DNA of 22,121 nt from Marinosulfonomonas sp. PRT-SC04 (GTDB lineage Bacteria > Pseudomonadota > Alphaproteobacteria > Rhodobacterales > Rhodobacteraceae), in contig JPUR01000126.1 of NCBI GenBank assembly GCA_001321835.1, forward strand, positions 1 to 22,121, in the 5' to 3' direction. The notes beneath the pieces were generated by a model, which made no database searches, was not told the DNA's origin, and worked only from the letters and a program-made list of their open reading frames with translations. The translations under genes and the position numbers were made by a program. This document shows, piece after piece, positions 15,079 to 22,121 of this stretch (the stretch's first letter is position 1; each line of letters begins with the position of its first letter).

Positions 15079-16014
15079 ATGAAAAACTCGATGATCAGCC
15101 CGAACGGCAGCCTGCCCTCACGCTTTTGTTTTGGCACCATGCAGTTTGGGGGCCGCGCCAACCAGAGCCAAAGCCGCGCCATGTTTGACGCCTGTCGCAC
15201 CGCTGGGATCAACTTCTTTGACACCGCCCACCTCTATACCGACGGTGCCTCGGAAACCCTGTTGGGGCAATTCGCAGCGCCTGAGCGTGACGCGCTGATC
15301 ATCGCCACCAAATGCGGCTACACTGGCGGCAGCTCTTGCGCCAACATCCTGACCAACTTTGACGAAAGCCGCACCCGGCTGGGGATGGACTTTGTTGATG
15401 TGCTGTATCTGCACCGCTGGGATGGCGACACCCCGCTGGAGCAAACATTCGAGACCCTCGCCAACCTGCAACAGCAGGACAAAATTGGTATGATTGGCGT
15501 GTCTAACTTCGCCGCATGGCAGGTGATGAAAGCGCAGGCTGTTGCTGAAATCTTCGGCACCCGCATCGAAATTTTGCAGCCGATGTACAATCTCGTCAAA
15601 CGTCAGGCCGAGGTTGAAATCTTGCCAATGGCCGCTTCGGAAGGCTTCAATGTTGCGCCCTACTCCCCACTTGGCGGCGGGCTGCTGACCGGCAAATACA
15701 CCACCTCCGAGCAAGGCCGTTTGACCACCGACAAACGCTATGCCACCCGCTATGGCCCTGAATGGATGCACCAAGCCGCCGCCAATCTGACCAGCATCGC
15801 ACAGCGCGAAAACATCTCCCCCGCGACCCTGGCAGTGGCATGGGCCGCACATCACCCAGCCGTCACAGCCCCAATCATCAGCGCCCGTACCGTGGCGCAA
15901 TTACAGCCCTCACTGGCCGCGCTGAACTACCAAATTTCTGATGCACTCTATGCAGAACTCACCGCTCTCACACCCCCTCCTCCCCCCGCAACTGACAGGC
16001 TCGACGACCTATGA
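15079..16014 (+). CDS. Aldo/keto reductase
   Basis: NAD(P)H-dependent carbonyl reductase with a TIM-barrel fold, 311 aa from ATG 15079. The catalytic tetrad is visible: D48 (FFDTAHLY), Y53, K78 (IIATKCGY) and H112 (LYLHRW). The C-terminal cofactor region reads PLGGGLLTGKY, then APIISARTVAQL. Start is uncertain: neither ATG 15079 nor ATG 15091 has a clear RBS, and the open frame back to GTG 15001 would run through the terminator, so it is rejected. A TTGACA at 15052-15057 could be a -35 but no good -10 follows. The end, with a run of prolines, overlaps the next gene by ATGA, so the two products probably act in related steps. Substrate unknown. Confidence 0.9.
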   Translation: MKNSMISPNGSLPSRFCFGTMQFGGRANQSQSRAMFDACRTAGINFFDTAHLYTDGASETLLGQFAAPERDALIIATKCGYTGGSSCANILTNFDESRTRLGMDFVDVLYLHRWDGDTPLEQTFETLANLQQQDKIGMIGVSNFAAWQVMKAQAVAEIFGTRIEILQPMYNLVKRQAEVEILPMAASEGFNVAPYSPLGGGLLTGKYTTSEQGRLTTDKRYATRYGPEWMHQAAANLTSIAQRENISPATLAVAWAAHHPAVTAPIISARTVAQLQPSLAALNYQISDALYAELTALTPPPPPATDRLDDL

Positions 16015-17090
16015 ACACCGACATTCTCATCATTGGCGGCGGCATTGCCGGCCTCTCCGCCGCCGCCACGCTGGCCCCACACGCCACCGTCACCCTGCTT
16101 GAAACCGAAGACTCGCTTGGCTATCACTCCTCGGGGCGCTCGGCTGCGATGTTCCTAAAGGATTACGGCAATGACGTGGTGCGCGCCCTGAACTACGCCA
16201 GCGCCGAACACCACCAAACCGCCAACGGTGGCGTGCTGTCACCGCGTGGCATGATGCTGCTGGCCCTCGCCGAGGAGCGCGATGATTTCGTCACCGAATT
16301 CACCACCTTTGGCATGACTGAAATCAGCCTGAAAGAAGCCCAAACCAAACTGCCAATCCTAAACACCGAAGCCTGCGCCTTTGCCGCCTATCGCCCCGAC
16401 GCCCACGATCTGGACGCTGACCGTCTACTGCAAAACTACACCGCAGATGCGCGGCGCGCCGGTGCAAAAATCCTGACCAAATCCCCCGTCACCAGCATCA
16501 CCAAAACGCCAACCGGCTGGGATGTTGAGGCAGGTGGTCAAACCCATTCGACCGCCCTAATCATCAACGCGGCTGGCGCATGGGTTGACCAAATCGCCAC
16601 GCTCGCAGGCATCAAGCCGCTGGGTTTTCAACCGTACCGCCGTTCAATGGCGGTCATCCCGGCCCCAGGCGGGCATGACACCCGCGACTGGCCATTTATC
16701 GATGGGGTCAATGAGAGCTGGTACGCCAAACCCGACGCTGGAAAATTGATCGTTTCACCCTCAGAAGAAGAGCCGGTCGATGCCCACGATGCATGGGCCG
16801 ATGACATGGTTTTGGCCGAAGGATTGGCCCGCTATGAAGCCATGGTCACCGAACCCGTCACCCGCCTCGAAAGCTCATGGGCAGGCCTGCGCACTTTCGC
16901 CCCCGACCGCACCTTGGTGATTGGCCGCGACAGCGCTGATCCGAGCTTCTTCTGGCTCGGCGGTCAAGGCGGCTACGGCTTTCAAACCGCCCCTGCTGCC
17001 AGCCGTTTGGTGGCAGATTTGATCACCGAAAAAGCACCTGAACTGGACCCCGAGATCATAGCGAAATTATCACCTCATCGTTTTGCCTAA
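16011..17090 (+). CDS. D-arginine dehydrogenase-like FAD-dependent oxidoreductase
   Basis: Flavoprotein of the DAO superfamily, 359 aa, expected to oxidise an amine or D-amino acid. The dinucleotide-binding GGGIAG is at 9-14, followed by acidic E31. From memory, the whole chain tracks Pseudomonas aeruginosa D-arginine dehydrogenase: GYHSSGRSAA (37-46), NAAGAWVDQIATLAG (186-200), LGFQPYRRS (204-212), ESWYAKPDAGK (235-245), SWAGLRTF (289-296) and GGQGGYGFQT (317-326). Y52, Y238 and R294 match catalytic or carboxylate-binding positions of that enzyme. However, its substrate-side E87, H48 and T50 appear here as M81, M47 and L49, so a basic D-amino acid is an unlikely substrate. No signal peptide, so cytoplasmic. 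The start overlaps the aldo/keto reductase stop (ATGA). Confidence 0.88.
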   Translation: MNTDILIIGGGIAGLSAAATLAPHATVTLLETEDSLGYHSSGRSAAMFLKDYGNDVVRALNYASAEHHQTANGGVLSPRGMMLLALAEERDDFVTEFTTFGMTEISLKEAQTKLPILNTEACAFAAYRPDAHDLDADRLLQNYTADARRAGAKILTKSPVTSITKTPTGWDVEAGGQTHSTALIINAAGAWVDQIATLAGIKPLGFQPYRRSMAVIPAPGGHDTRDWPFIDGVNESWYAKPDAGKLIVSPSEEEPVDAHDAWADDMVLAEGLARYEAMVTEPVTRLESSWAGLRTFAPDRTLVIGRDSADPSFFWLGGQGGYGFQTAPAASRLVADLITEKAPELDPEIIAKLSPHRFA

Positions 17091-17194
17091 TCATCCACTA
17101 TCAAGCGTGGAACCCCGACTGTTATATAACCAAGGTCAAAGACAACCGCGCGGCATCACGCCAACGTACATTTTACTCTCAATAAGGAAACACC

Positions 17195-17533
17195 ATGAAC
17201 TGGACCGACCAAAACCGCGACATGCGCGCCAAGCTGCGTGAAGTGAACAAACTGATCCCTGAAACAACTGCAGCCTTTGGCGGCCTCAGCAAAGCCGTCA
17301 AAGACAACGGCACGCTGGACCTGAAAACCAAAGAATTTATAGCGCTGGCAATCGCGATTTCAGAGCGTTGCGAGCCTTGCATCGGCTTTCACGTCGAGGC
17401 TCTGATGCGCGCCGGTGGCACCCGCGAGGAGCTGGCTGACGTGTTGTCGATGAACATCCAGATGGGTGGCGGACCTGCTTTGATGTATGCCGCCAAAACC
17501 CTCGAGGCATGGGATCAAATGGCCGCGAAATAA
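17195..17533 (+). CDS. Carboxymuconolactone decarboxylase / AhpD-family protein
   Basis: Small all-helical protein of 112 aa. It carries the AhpD-type motif ExCxxCxxxH as E57, C59, C62 and H66 (ISERCEPCIGFHVEAL), so a thiol-disulfide (alkylhydroperoxidase-like) role is more likely than lactone decarboxylation. The second half, GGTREELADVLSMNIQMGGGPALMYA, is the usual family tail. The RBS AAGGAA sits 7 nt before ATG 17195. It is 104 bp after the flavoprotein and 85 bp before the EF-hand gene, so it may have its own promoter; a 10-bp palindrome GTTATATAAC at 17121-17130 lies upstream, with a -10-like TATAAC. Physiological partner unknown. Confidence 0.9.
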   Translation: MNWTDQNRDMRAKLREVNKLIPETTAAFGGLSKAVKDNGTLDLKTKEFIALAIAISERCEPCIGFHVEALMRAGGTREELADVLSMNIQMGGGPALMYAAKTLEAWDQMAAK

Positions 17534-17585
17534 ATATCAGCCTTTCGCGACGGAAACAGGGCAGGACTGCGTATCACCTATATGA

Positions 17586-17601
17586 ATTCAAAACTTTGAA
17601 T
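17586..17601. repeat. Short inverted repeat ahead of the EF-hand gene
   Basis: ATTCAAA and TTTGAAT form a perfect 7-bp inverted repeat with a 2-nt spacer (AC), ending 17 bp before the EF-hand ATG. It could be a protein-binding site overlapping the promoter; the 2-nt spacer is too short for an RNA hairpin unless pairs open. AT-rich regions make such repeats by chance, so confidence is low. Confidence 0.3.
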
Positions 17602-17618
17602 ATTGTAAAGGAAATCAA

Positions 17619-18068
17619 ATGAAACGCATCCTGCTTCTGACCGCCGCCATTGCTCTTGGCACCGCCGTATCCGCCCAACAAGGCAATCCCGGTGGCCACT
17701 TCTTTGAAAACTGGGACGAGAATGCCGATGGTCAGGTCACTTTGGCCGAGGCCACCACCAAGCGCGGCGAGATCTTCTTCACCTTTGATGAAGACGACGA
17801 CGGGGTTTTATCGGCCAGCGATTACGTCATATTCAATGAGGCCCGCGACAATGACCACGCCACACTAGAGGCAAGCGGTCAGCGGCAAGGACGCGGCCGT
17901 GGACCAGATCACGAAAATCAAGGCATGACGATGGAGTTTAACGACATCAATGGCGATGGCCAAGTCAGCCGCGATGAATTCATGGCCCGCACCGATCAAT
18001 GGTTCGCCATGATGGATCGCAACAGTGACGGCATCATCAACCGCGCTGATTTTGGTCGCGGAAACTAG
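17619..18068 (+). CDS. Exported four-EF-hand calcium-binding protein
   Basis: 149 aa with a Sec signal peptide (KRILLLTAAIALGTAVSA, cleavage predicted after A19), so periplasmic or secreted. Four EF-hand loops are visible: 33-44 (DENADGQVTLAE), 57-68 (DEDDDGVLSASD), 109-120 (DINGDGQVSRDE) and 133-144 (DRNSDGIINRAD). Loops 1 and 3 have the canonical Glu at position 12; loops 2 and 4 have Asp there, which usually lowers Ca2+ affinity or favours Mg2+. The two pairs are joined by a Gly/Arg/Gln-rich linker (about 86-100). AAAGGAAA precedes the ATG at good spacing. No enzymatic domain is present; a Ca2+ buffer or sensor role is inferred. It is the last plus-strand gene before a convergent hairpin. 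Confidence 0.92.
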   Translation: MKRILLLTAAIALGTAVSAQQGNPGGHFFENWDENADGQVTLAEATTKRGEIFFTFDEDDDGVLSASDYVIFNEARDNDHATLEASGQRQGRGRGPDHENQGMTMEFNDINGDGQVSRDEFMARTDQWFAMMDRNSDGIINRADFGRGN

Positions 18069-18085
18069 TCAAACAACCATCGTCA

Positions 18086-18133
18086 CCGAGGGTGCAAATC
18101 TGGCCCAACCACAGCCAGATATCGCGCCCTCGG
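18086..18133. terminator. Long hairpin between convergent genes, terminator-like without a U tract
   Basis: CCGAGGG (18086-18092) pairs with CCCTCGG (18127-18133) and AATCTGGC with GCCAGAT (18098-18104 with 18114-18120 perfect), giving a nearly continuous stem of about 18 bp broken by one mismatch and one bulge, with a 9-nt loop. It lies 17 bp after the EF-hand stop and 37 bp after the end of the convergent flavoprotein gene, so it can fold in both transcripts. Neither side has a clear T run, so it may act as a 3' stabilising structure or a Rho-assisted stop. Confidence 0.6.
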
Positions 18134-18170
18134 TCCCTTGGTTTCACAAAACCCAATGCCCGTTTTGAGG

Positions 18171-20660
18171 CTAGCCATCCACCCGAATACTGGCGTTTTT
18201 CGGATCATACGGACTGTCCTCAACCACCACAGCATCCCACAACTCACGGAACATCCGCACCTTTAATTTGGTGCCGACACCGGCCAATTCCGGCGGCACA
18301 TAGCCCATGCCGATGGATTTCTCAAACGCCACTGAATAACCGCCCGAGGTCAAGCGCCCGATCCGTTTGTCGCCATCATACAGCGCCTCGCGGCCCCACG
18401 GATCGGCCCCTTCCGGCCCATCGATCAACAACGTCACGCATTTGGACCGGATGCCGGTTGCCAGCATCGCCGCCTTGCCCTGATAGTCCTTGTCCATGTT
18501 CACAAACCGCGGCAGATCAGCCTCAAGCGGGGTCGCATCACGACCAAGTTCCGTGCCAAACGCACGGTATGATTTTTCCTGCCGCAACCAGTTCTGCGCT
18601 CGCGCACCGACCAGCTTCAGACCGTATTCTTCACCAGCCGCCATGATCAGATCAAACAGGTAGTTCTGCATCTCGATCGGGTGGTGCAATTCCCAACCCA
18701 ATTCGCCAGTATAGGCCACACGGATCGCATCCACCGGACACATCCCCAACTCGATTTTCCGCGCGGCCAACCATGGGAACCGCTTGTTTCTCAAAGCCGT
18801 TTCAGGGTCCGCATCAATGATGATCTTCTTCAGAACATCGCGTGATTTTGGCCCTGCAATCGCAAACACCCCATATTGCGTGGTGACATTTTGCACCTCG
18901 ATATAGCCGAATTCAGCTGCCTTATCCTGTGCCGCTTTGCGTAGAAAGTCACCGTCATAATCGGTCAACGCACCCGAGGACACGAGGTAATATTCATTCT
19001 CACCCTCACGCACAATCGTATATTCAGTCCGCGTGGTGCCCGCCCCTGTCAGCGCATATGTCAGGTTAATCCGGCCAATGCGTGGCAGTTTATTACAGGT
19101 GAACCAGTCCAGAAACTCGGTCGCGCCGGGCCCCTTCACACGGTGCTTGGTGAACGCGGTGGCATCAATCATCCCAACGCCTTCACGGATTGCTTTGGCC
19201 TCCTCGACCGCATACTGCCACCAGCCGCCGCGCTTGAATGAACGCGCGTCATGATCGTTAAATCCTGCGGGCGCAAAATAGTTTGGACGCTCCCAACCAT
19301 TGACACAGCCAAACTGCGCACCCGCCGTTTTCATCCGTTCATAACAAGGCGCCGTGCGCAAAGGACGGCACGCCGCACGCTCTTCATCGGGATGGTGCAA
19401 AGTGTAAACATGCTCATAGCATTCTTCGTTTTTACGCGCGCCATACTCGGTGGTCATCCAGCTGCCAAACCGTTTTGGGTCAAGCGACGCCATGTCAATC
19501 TCGGCCTCACCCTCGACCATCATCTGCGCCAAATAATACCCCGTGCCGCCCGCCGCCGTGATACCAAACGAGAAGCCCTCGGCCAGCCACATATTGCGCA
19601 AACCAGGAGCCGGACCTACCAGTGGATTGCCATCTGGCGTGTAGCAAATTGGCCCGTTGAAATCATCCTTCAGACCACTGTCCTCGCAAGACGGAATGCG
19701 GTGGATCATCGCCAGATATTGTTCTTCGATCCGATCCAACGCCAGCGGGAACAGATCAGCGCGGAAACTGTCCGGCACCCCGTGCTCAAACCGTGCAGGC
19801 GCTTCTTTCTCATAGATGCCTAAAATCCAGCCGCCGCGTTCTTCGCGTACATAGGATTGCGCATCGGCATCACGGATCACCGGATGTTCAGGATGATCCT
19901 TGCGATATTCCACCAGCGCCGGATCCTGCTCCATCACGATGAACTGATGTTCAACGGGAATGGCTGGCATCTTGATGCCCAACAGCTTCGCCGTGCGTTG
20001 CGCATGGTTGCCCGTCGCCGTAACCACATGCTCGGCGGTGATCATCACTTGCTCGTCCGATGGCACCAGATTGCCACCCTTTTCCACCATCTTGGTGCAG
20101 GTCACTTCCCACGCATCACCATTCCAGTGATAGCCATCAACCTGCATTTTGCGAACAATTTCCACACCGCGTTGCCGCGCACCTTTGGCCATCGCCATCG
20201 TCATATCGGCGGGGTTAATATAACCGTCGGTGGCATGGTACAGCGCGCCCTTCAGATCATCGGTGCGGATCAAGGGCCAGCGCTGTTTGATCTGCGCGGG
20301 CGTCAACCATTCAAACGGAACATCACAGGTTTCGGCGGTGGAGGCATAGAGCATATACTCGTCCATCCGCGCATCGGTCTGCGCCATCCGCAGATTTCCA
20401 ACCACGGCAAAGCCCGCGTTCAGACCGGTTTCGGCCTCAAGCGATTTATAGAACTCGACCGAATATTTGTGAATGTGCGTGGTGGCAAACGACATGTTGA
20501 ACAGCGGCAGCAATCCGGCCGCATGCCAGGTTGACCCCGAAGTCAGCTCATCGCGTTCCAACAACACGACATCATCCCAACCGGCCTTGGCCAGATGATA
20601 CGCGATCGAAGTGCCGACGGCGCCGCCCCCGACAACCAGTGCTTTGACATGCGTTTTCAT
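18171..20660 (-). CDS. Dimethylglycine/sarcosine dehydrogenase-like FAD oxidoreductase with GcvT domain
   Basis: Predicted cytoplasmic N-demethylating flavoprotein, 829 aa from ATG 20660. That start has GGGAG 8 nt upstream and is preferred over a TTG at 20675. The N-terminal DAO domain has GGGAVG at 11-16 and the TWHAAGL motif at 44-50, whose His46 is the position of the covalently bound FAD histidine in mammalian DMGDH and SARDH. An FAO_M-type linker follows (about 380-430), then a GcvT aminomethyltransferase domain (from about 440: FKRGGWWQYAVEEAKAIREG, TRTEYTIVREGENEYYL, GVFAIAGPKSRDVL) and the GcvT C-terminal barrel (from about 730). This layout passes the removed methyl group to tetrahydrofolate. 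The Roseobacter group has many such paralogues, so dimethylglycine, sarcosine or another N-methylated compound could be the substrate. Monocistronic by spacing. Confidence 0.9.
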   Translation of the reverse strand: MKTHVKALVVGGGAVGTSIAYHLAKAGWDDVVLLERDELTSGSTWHAAGLLPLFNMSFATTHIHKYSVEFYKSLEAETGLNAGFAVVGNLRMAQTDARMDEYMLYASTAETCDVPFEWLTPAQIKQRWPLIRTDDLKGALYHATDGYINPADMTMAMAKGARQRGVEIVRKMQVDGYHWNGDAWEVTCTKMVEKGGNLVPSDEQVMITAEHVVTATGNHAQRTAKLLGIKMPAIPVEHQFIVMEQDPALVEYRKDHPEHPVIRDADAQSYVREERGGWILGIYEKEAPARFEHGVPDSFRADLFPLALDRIEEQYLAMIHRIPSCEDSGLKDDFNGPICYTPDGNPLVGPAPGLRNMWLAEGFSFGITAAGGTGYYLAQMMVEGEAEIDMASLDPKRFGSWMTTEYGARKNEECYEHVYTLHHPDEERAACRPLRTAPCYERMKTAGAQFGCVNGWERPNYFAPAGFNDHDARSFKRGGWWQYAVEEAKAIREGVGMIDATAFTKHRVKGPGATEFLDWFTCNKLPRIGRINLTYALTGAGTTRTEYTIVREGENEYYLVSSGALTDYDGDFLRKAAQDKAAEFGYIEVQNVTTQYGVFAIAGPKSRDVLKKIIIDADPETALRNKRFPWLAARKIELGMCPVDAIRVAYTGELGWELHHPIEMQNYLFDLIMAAGEEYGLKLVGARAQNWLRQEKSYRAFGTELGRDATPLEADLPRFVNMDKDYQGKAAMLATGIRSKCVTLLIDGPEGADPWGREALYDGDKRIGRLTSGGYSVAFEKSIGMGYVPPELAGVGTKLKVRMFRELWDAVVVEDSPYDPKNASIRVDG

Positions 20661-20906
20661 GATGACGACTCCCAAAAGATATATGTTGGGTCCGTTGTGC
20701 CGGATTTAGACGCCCAAGGTCAAACACCGCCCGACTGTTGCGAGACAAAAACGACATCGCAAGACCGATAGCATTAACACTCAATGCTCGATCATGCCGC
20801 CTTTAGAGGCGCTTGGATCTTTCGAGATATTGGTCGGCTTCAAAATGGGTCTGGACCTCTTGAGCGCTCCACCACCCTCACAGATCAGAGCCAGCGCAAG
20901 TTTGGT
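20661..20906. other. Intergenic region, no gene seen
   Basis: 246 bp between two minus-strand genes. I see no supported ORF. It holds the RBS for the flavoprotein (GGGAG, complement of 20669-20673), an AT-rich ATATAT just before it that could be part of a -10, and two short stems of 5-6 bp (CGCCT/AGGCG near 20800-20813 and AGCATT/AATGCT near 20770-20788), neither with a T tract. No convincing promoter pair or terminator was found. Confidence 0.5.
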
Positions 20907-21908
20907 CTAATTAGTGAACCCATTACAAAATGCACTGCCAGATGTTCGGACACATTTTTGGCCCGGCATCTGACGCACGGTCTCAAATCCGGTCGTGAAG
21001 GTTTTACTCAAATCCACCTTATTTTCTTCTTCCACCGCCACATCAACCTCTGCGACAGCAACAGGCATACCTTCCTTAGGGGCCTCGCCAAATAACGCGA
21101 AGCGGCGTGCCTCCATGACGGTCCTTGCCATCGCAAATTGCTGATCCTGCGACAATGCAGGCGCCCCATTACCGACCCCGTCAAGCGGCTGATCCAGCAT
21201 CCCGTTCAGACCGTCAAAGCTGATCAAATCCATCAAGCTCAAAATCGATTCATCTGACGCATAAGCCCGCACAGCAATCATCACTTGGCTGCCCATACTG
21301 GCTGAAAACCCGCGATATTCAATCGGCCCAGCCCCCTCAAGAACAGGTTGGATTTGACCGAACAACACCCCCTGAACCAGCGCAAAAGGCGTTGCTATTT
21401 TCAATGCATTCGTATTCGCGGCCTCAATTTTATCATCCATCCCCGGAAATCGTTTTGGGGCATCCGCCCGCGTATAGGCCACGCGCAACGCAATGATTTC
21501 CTCGCCACGCTCGTACACCCAGATTTCCTTGCGCTGCATTCGGCCCGCCAATAGGACGTCAGCCACAGCCATGCCAGCCATCATCGGCGCCAACTCTACA
21601 ATCGACAACCTCCGCTTAGCCCACTTTGACATAGCGTCCGATTTCACCTCAAGTCGTGTGGTGTCGGCCTCGGCCCACGCGCGCCGAGCCCAGCCCTCGG
21701 GCGCTTCAGGCAGATGGATCTTGACCTCGTCGCTTTGCCGCCCCTCCAAGGCCCGCGCCGCCGCCGCCGCATGAAACCGCCCCGTGATGCTGTCCACATA
21801 ACCGCTGACACCCAATGATATCTCGGCTTTTCGGGCCTGCATGGAATAATCCACACCAGCCACGGTCAACGCCACGATGAATGCGAACCCAAAGACCTGT
21901 AGTTTCAT
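20907..21908 (-). CDS. Hypothetical exported or membrane-anchored protein
   Basis: 333 aa, not recognised. Residues 1-20 (LQVFGFAFIVALTVAGV) form one hydrophobic segment after a single Lys, with no clear AxA site or lipobox, so an uncleaved signal anchor with the rest in the periplasm is the best reading. The middle contains an alpha/beta-looking stretch with an amphipathic region (VELAPMMAGMAVADVLLAG near 105-123) and EIWVYERGEEIIALRVAYTR. Near the C-terminus an acidic low-complexity stretch (VAEVDVAVEEENKVD) precedes two cysteines in QKCVRTSGSAFCNG, spaced to form a disulfide. GGAG precedes ATG 21908 by 10 nt. It stands alone on its strand, 246 bp from the flavoprotein gene. Composition resembles the neighbours, so it is probably a native gene, not recent foreign DNA. 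Confidence 0.75.
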   Translation of the reverse strand: MKLQVFGFAFIVALTVAGVDYSMQARKAEISLGVSGYVDSITGRFHAAAAARALEGRQSDEVKIHLPEAPEGWARRAWAEADTTRLEVKSDAMSKWAKRRLSIVELAPMMAGMAVADVLLAGRMQRKEIWVYERGEEIIALRVAYTRADAPKRFPGMDDKIEAANTNALKIATPFALVQGVLFGQIQPVLEGAGPIEYRGFSASMGSQVMIAVRAYASDESILSLMDLISFDGLNGMLDQPLDGVGNGAPALSQDQQFAMARTVMEARRFALFGEAPKEGMPVAVAEVDVAVEEENKVDLSKTFTTGFETVRQMPGQKCVRTSGSAFCNGFTN

Positions 21909-21986
21909 GTTACCCGTGCTCCATATTATTCACTGGCTGGATCGCAGATAATTTGGGCAGATATGTGGCGCTGCGAGGGAGATTTG

Positions 21987-22040
21987 ATGAGAAGACCAGA
22001 AGCCACAAGACACCATGCCGTGACCGATAGGGAGCGTTAG
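21987..22040 (+). pseudogene. 17-codon frame with strong RBS, possibly a gene 5' end cut by an insertion
   Basis: ATG 21987 follows GAGGGAG at 5 nt and encodes MRRPEATRHHAVTDRER before TAG at 22038-22040. The stop falls at the point where an IS-like terminal sequence seems to begin. It could be the start of a gene interrupted by the insertion, or a chance frame; nothing in the residues identifies it. Confidence 0.25.
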
Positions 22041-22121
22041 AGATTCCGTGTCATTTCTGTAAACTGAGTAAAAGGAATGACACATGCGAGAAGAATTTGA
22101 TTTTGATATAGCTCTGGCGGC
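22040..22121 (+). mobile_element. Probable left end of an IS256-like insertion sequence, cut by window edge
   Basis: The stretch from about 22040 (GAGATTCCGTGTCATTTCTG, then TAAAC) resembles terminal repeats of IS256-family elements, which often carry the TTTACAGAAA core; here its complement-like form TTTCTGTAAA is at 22054-22063. A transposase-like ORF begins 44 bp further in, which is the usual distance. Exact boundary, target duplication and right end cannot be seen. Confidence 0.45.
22084..22121 (+). CDS. Start of a possible IS256-family transposase, partial
   Basis: ATG 22084 with AAAGGA 7 nt upstream opens a frame reading REEFDFDIALA to the window end. From memory, one large group of IS256-family transposases starts with a similar short FDF-x-x-AL segment before its conserved GKDG region. 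Only 12 codons are available, so this is a suggestion supported mainly by the IS-like sequence upstream. The RBS overlaps one arm of an inverted repeat (GTGTCATT at 22048-22055 with AATGACAC at 22076-22083). Confidence 0.4.
   Translation, partial: MREEFDFDIALA

Noticed and set aside
19251..20534. Plus-strand frames of 190 and 225 aa within the DMGDH-like gene
   Set aside because: They are antisense to an intact, well-conserved flavoprotein and have no RBS or domain signature.
20784..21095. 103-aa plus-strand frame over the end of the 333-aa gene
   Set aside because: It has no RBS, is mostly antisense to the better-supported minus-strand gene and shows no recognisable features.
1..22121. tRNA, rRNA, CRISPR arrays and known riboswitches
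   Set aside because: No cloverleaf, repeat-spacer array or purine/glycine-type aptamer pattern was recognised on either strand by reading; a covariance-model scan would be needed to exclude small RNAs.

Overview
The window reads as chromosomal DNA of a marine-type alphaproteobacterium, most likely Rhodobacterales (Roseobacter group). The evidence is the DnaE type, the xdhABC order, a BMP-type purine/nucleoside ABC transporter, a dimethylglycine dehydrogenase-like flavoprotein fused to a GcvT module, and the moderately GC-rich coding. This assignment is inferred from protein character, not from a marker search. No rRNA, tRNA or CRISPR array was seen.

Left block (1-4735, minus strand): a VOC/glyoxalase-fold protein, then dnaE (replicative DNA polymerase III alpha), then a small lipoprotein whose start overlaps the dnaE stop. 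A further gene may begin at the left edge from a TTG codon.

Central block (4736-14965, plus strand): a regulatory region with a perfect 18-bp palindrome separates the VOC gene from one long, tightly packed operon. Its order is xdhA, xdhB, xdhC, ABC ATPase, permease, permease, voltage-gated-type K+ channel, BMP-family periplasmic binding protein. The first seven genes form an unbroken series of overlaps up to the second permease; the K+ channel and BMP genes follow after gaps of about 10 bp. The logic is uptake of a purine base or nucleoside (BMP protein plus two permeases plus twin ATPase), followed by cytoplasmic oxidation of hypoxanthine/xanthine to urate by the molybdenum hydroxylase XdhAB, which XdhC matures. 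A strong intrinsic terminator follows the BMP gene. The K+ channel between the transporter membrane genes and the binding protein is the least expected member.

Right-centre block (15079-18068, plus strand): an aldo/keto reductase overlapping a D-arginine-dehydrogenase-like flavoprotein whose substrate pocket has diverged; a short AhpD/CMD-family protein; and an exported four-EF-hand protein. A long hairpin separates this block from the convergent minus-strand genes.

Right block (18171-22121): a minus-strand DMGDH/sarcosine dehydrogenase-like protein with a covalent-FAD histidine motif, and a minus-strand unidentified exported or membrane-anchored protein of 333 aa. At the right edge lies what looks like the left end of an insertion sequence (IS256-like start of a transposase ORF), next to a short Shine-Dalgarno-led reading frame that it may have interrupted.

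Most of the window is ordinary, well-conserved metabolism. The parts worth a second look are the operator between VOC and xdhA, the channel inside the purine operon, the altered pocket of the D-amino-acid dehydrogenase-like enzyme, and the mobile-element junction at the right edge.
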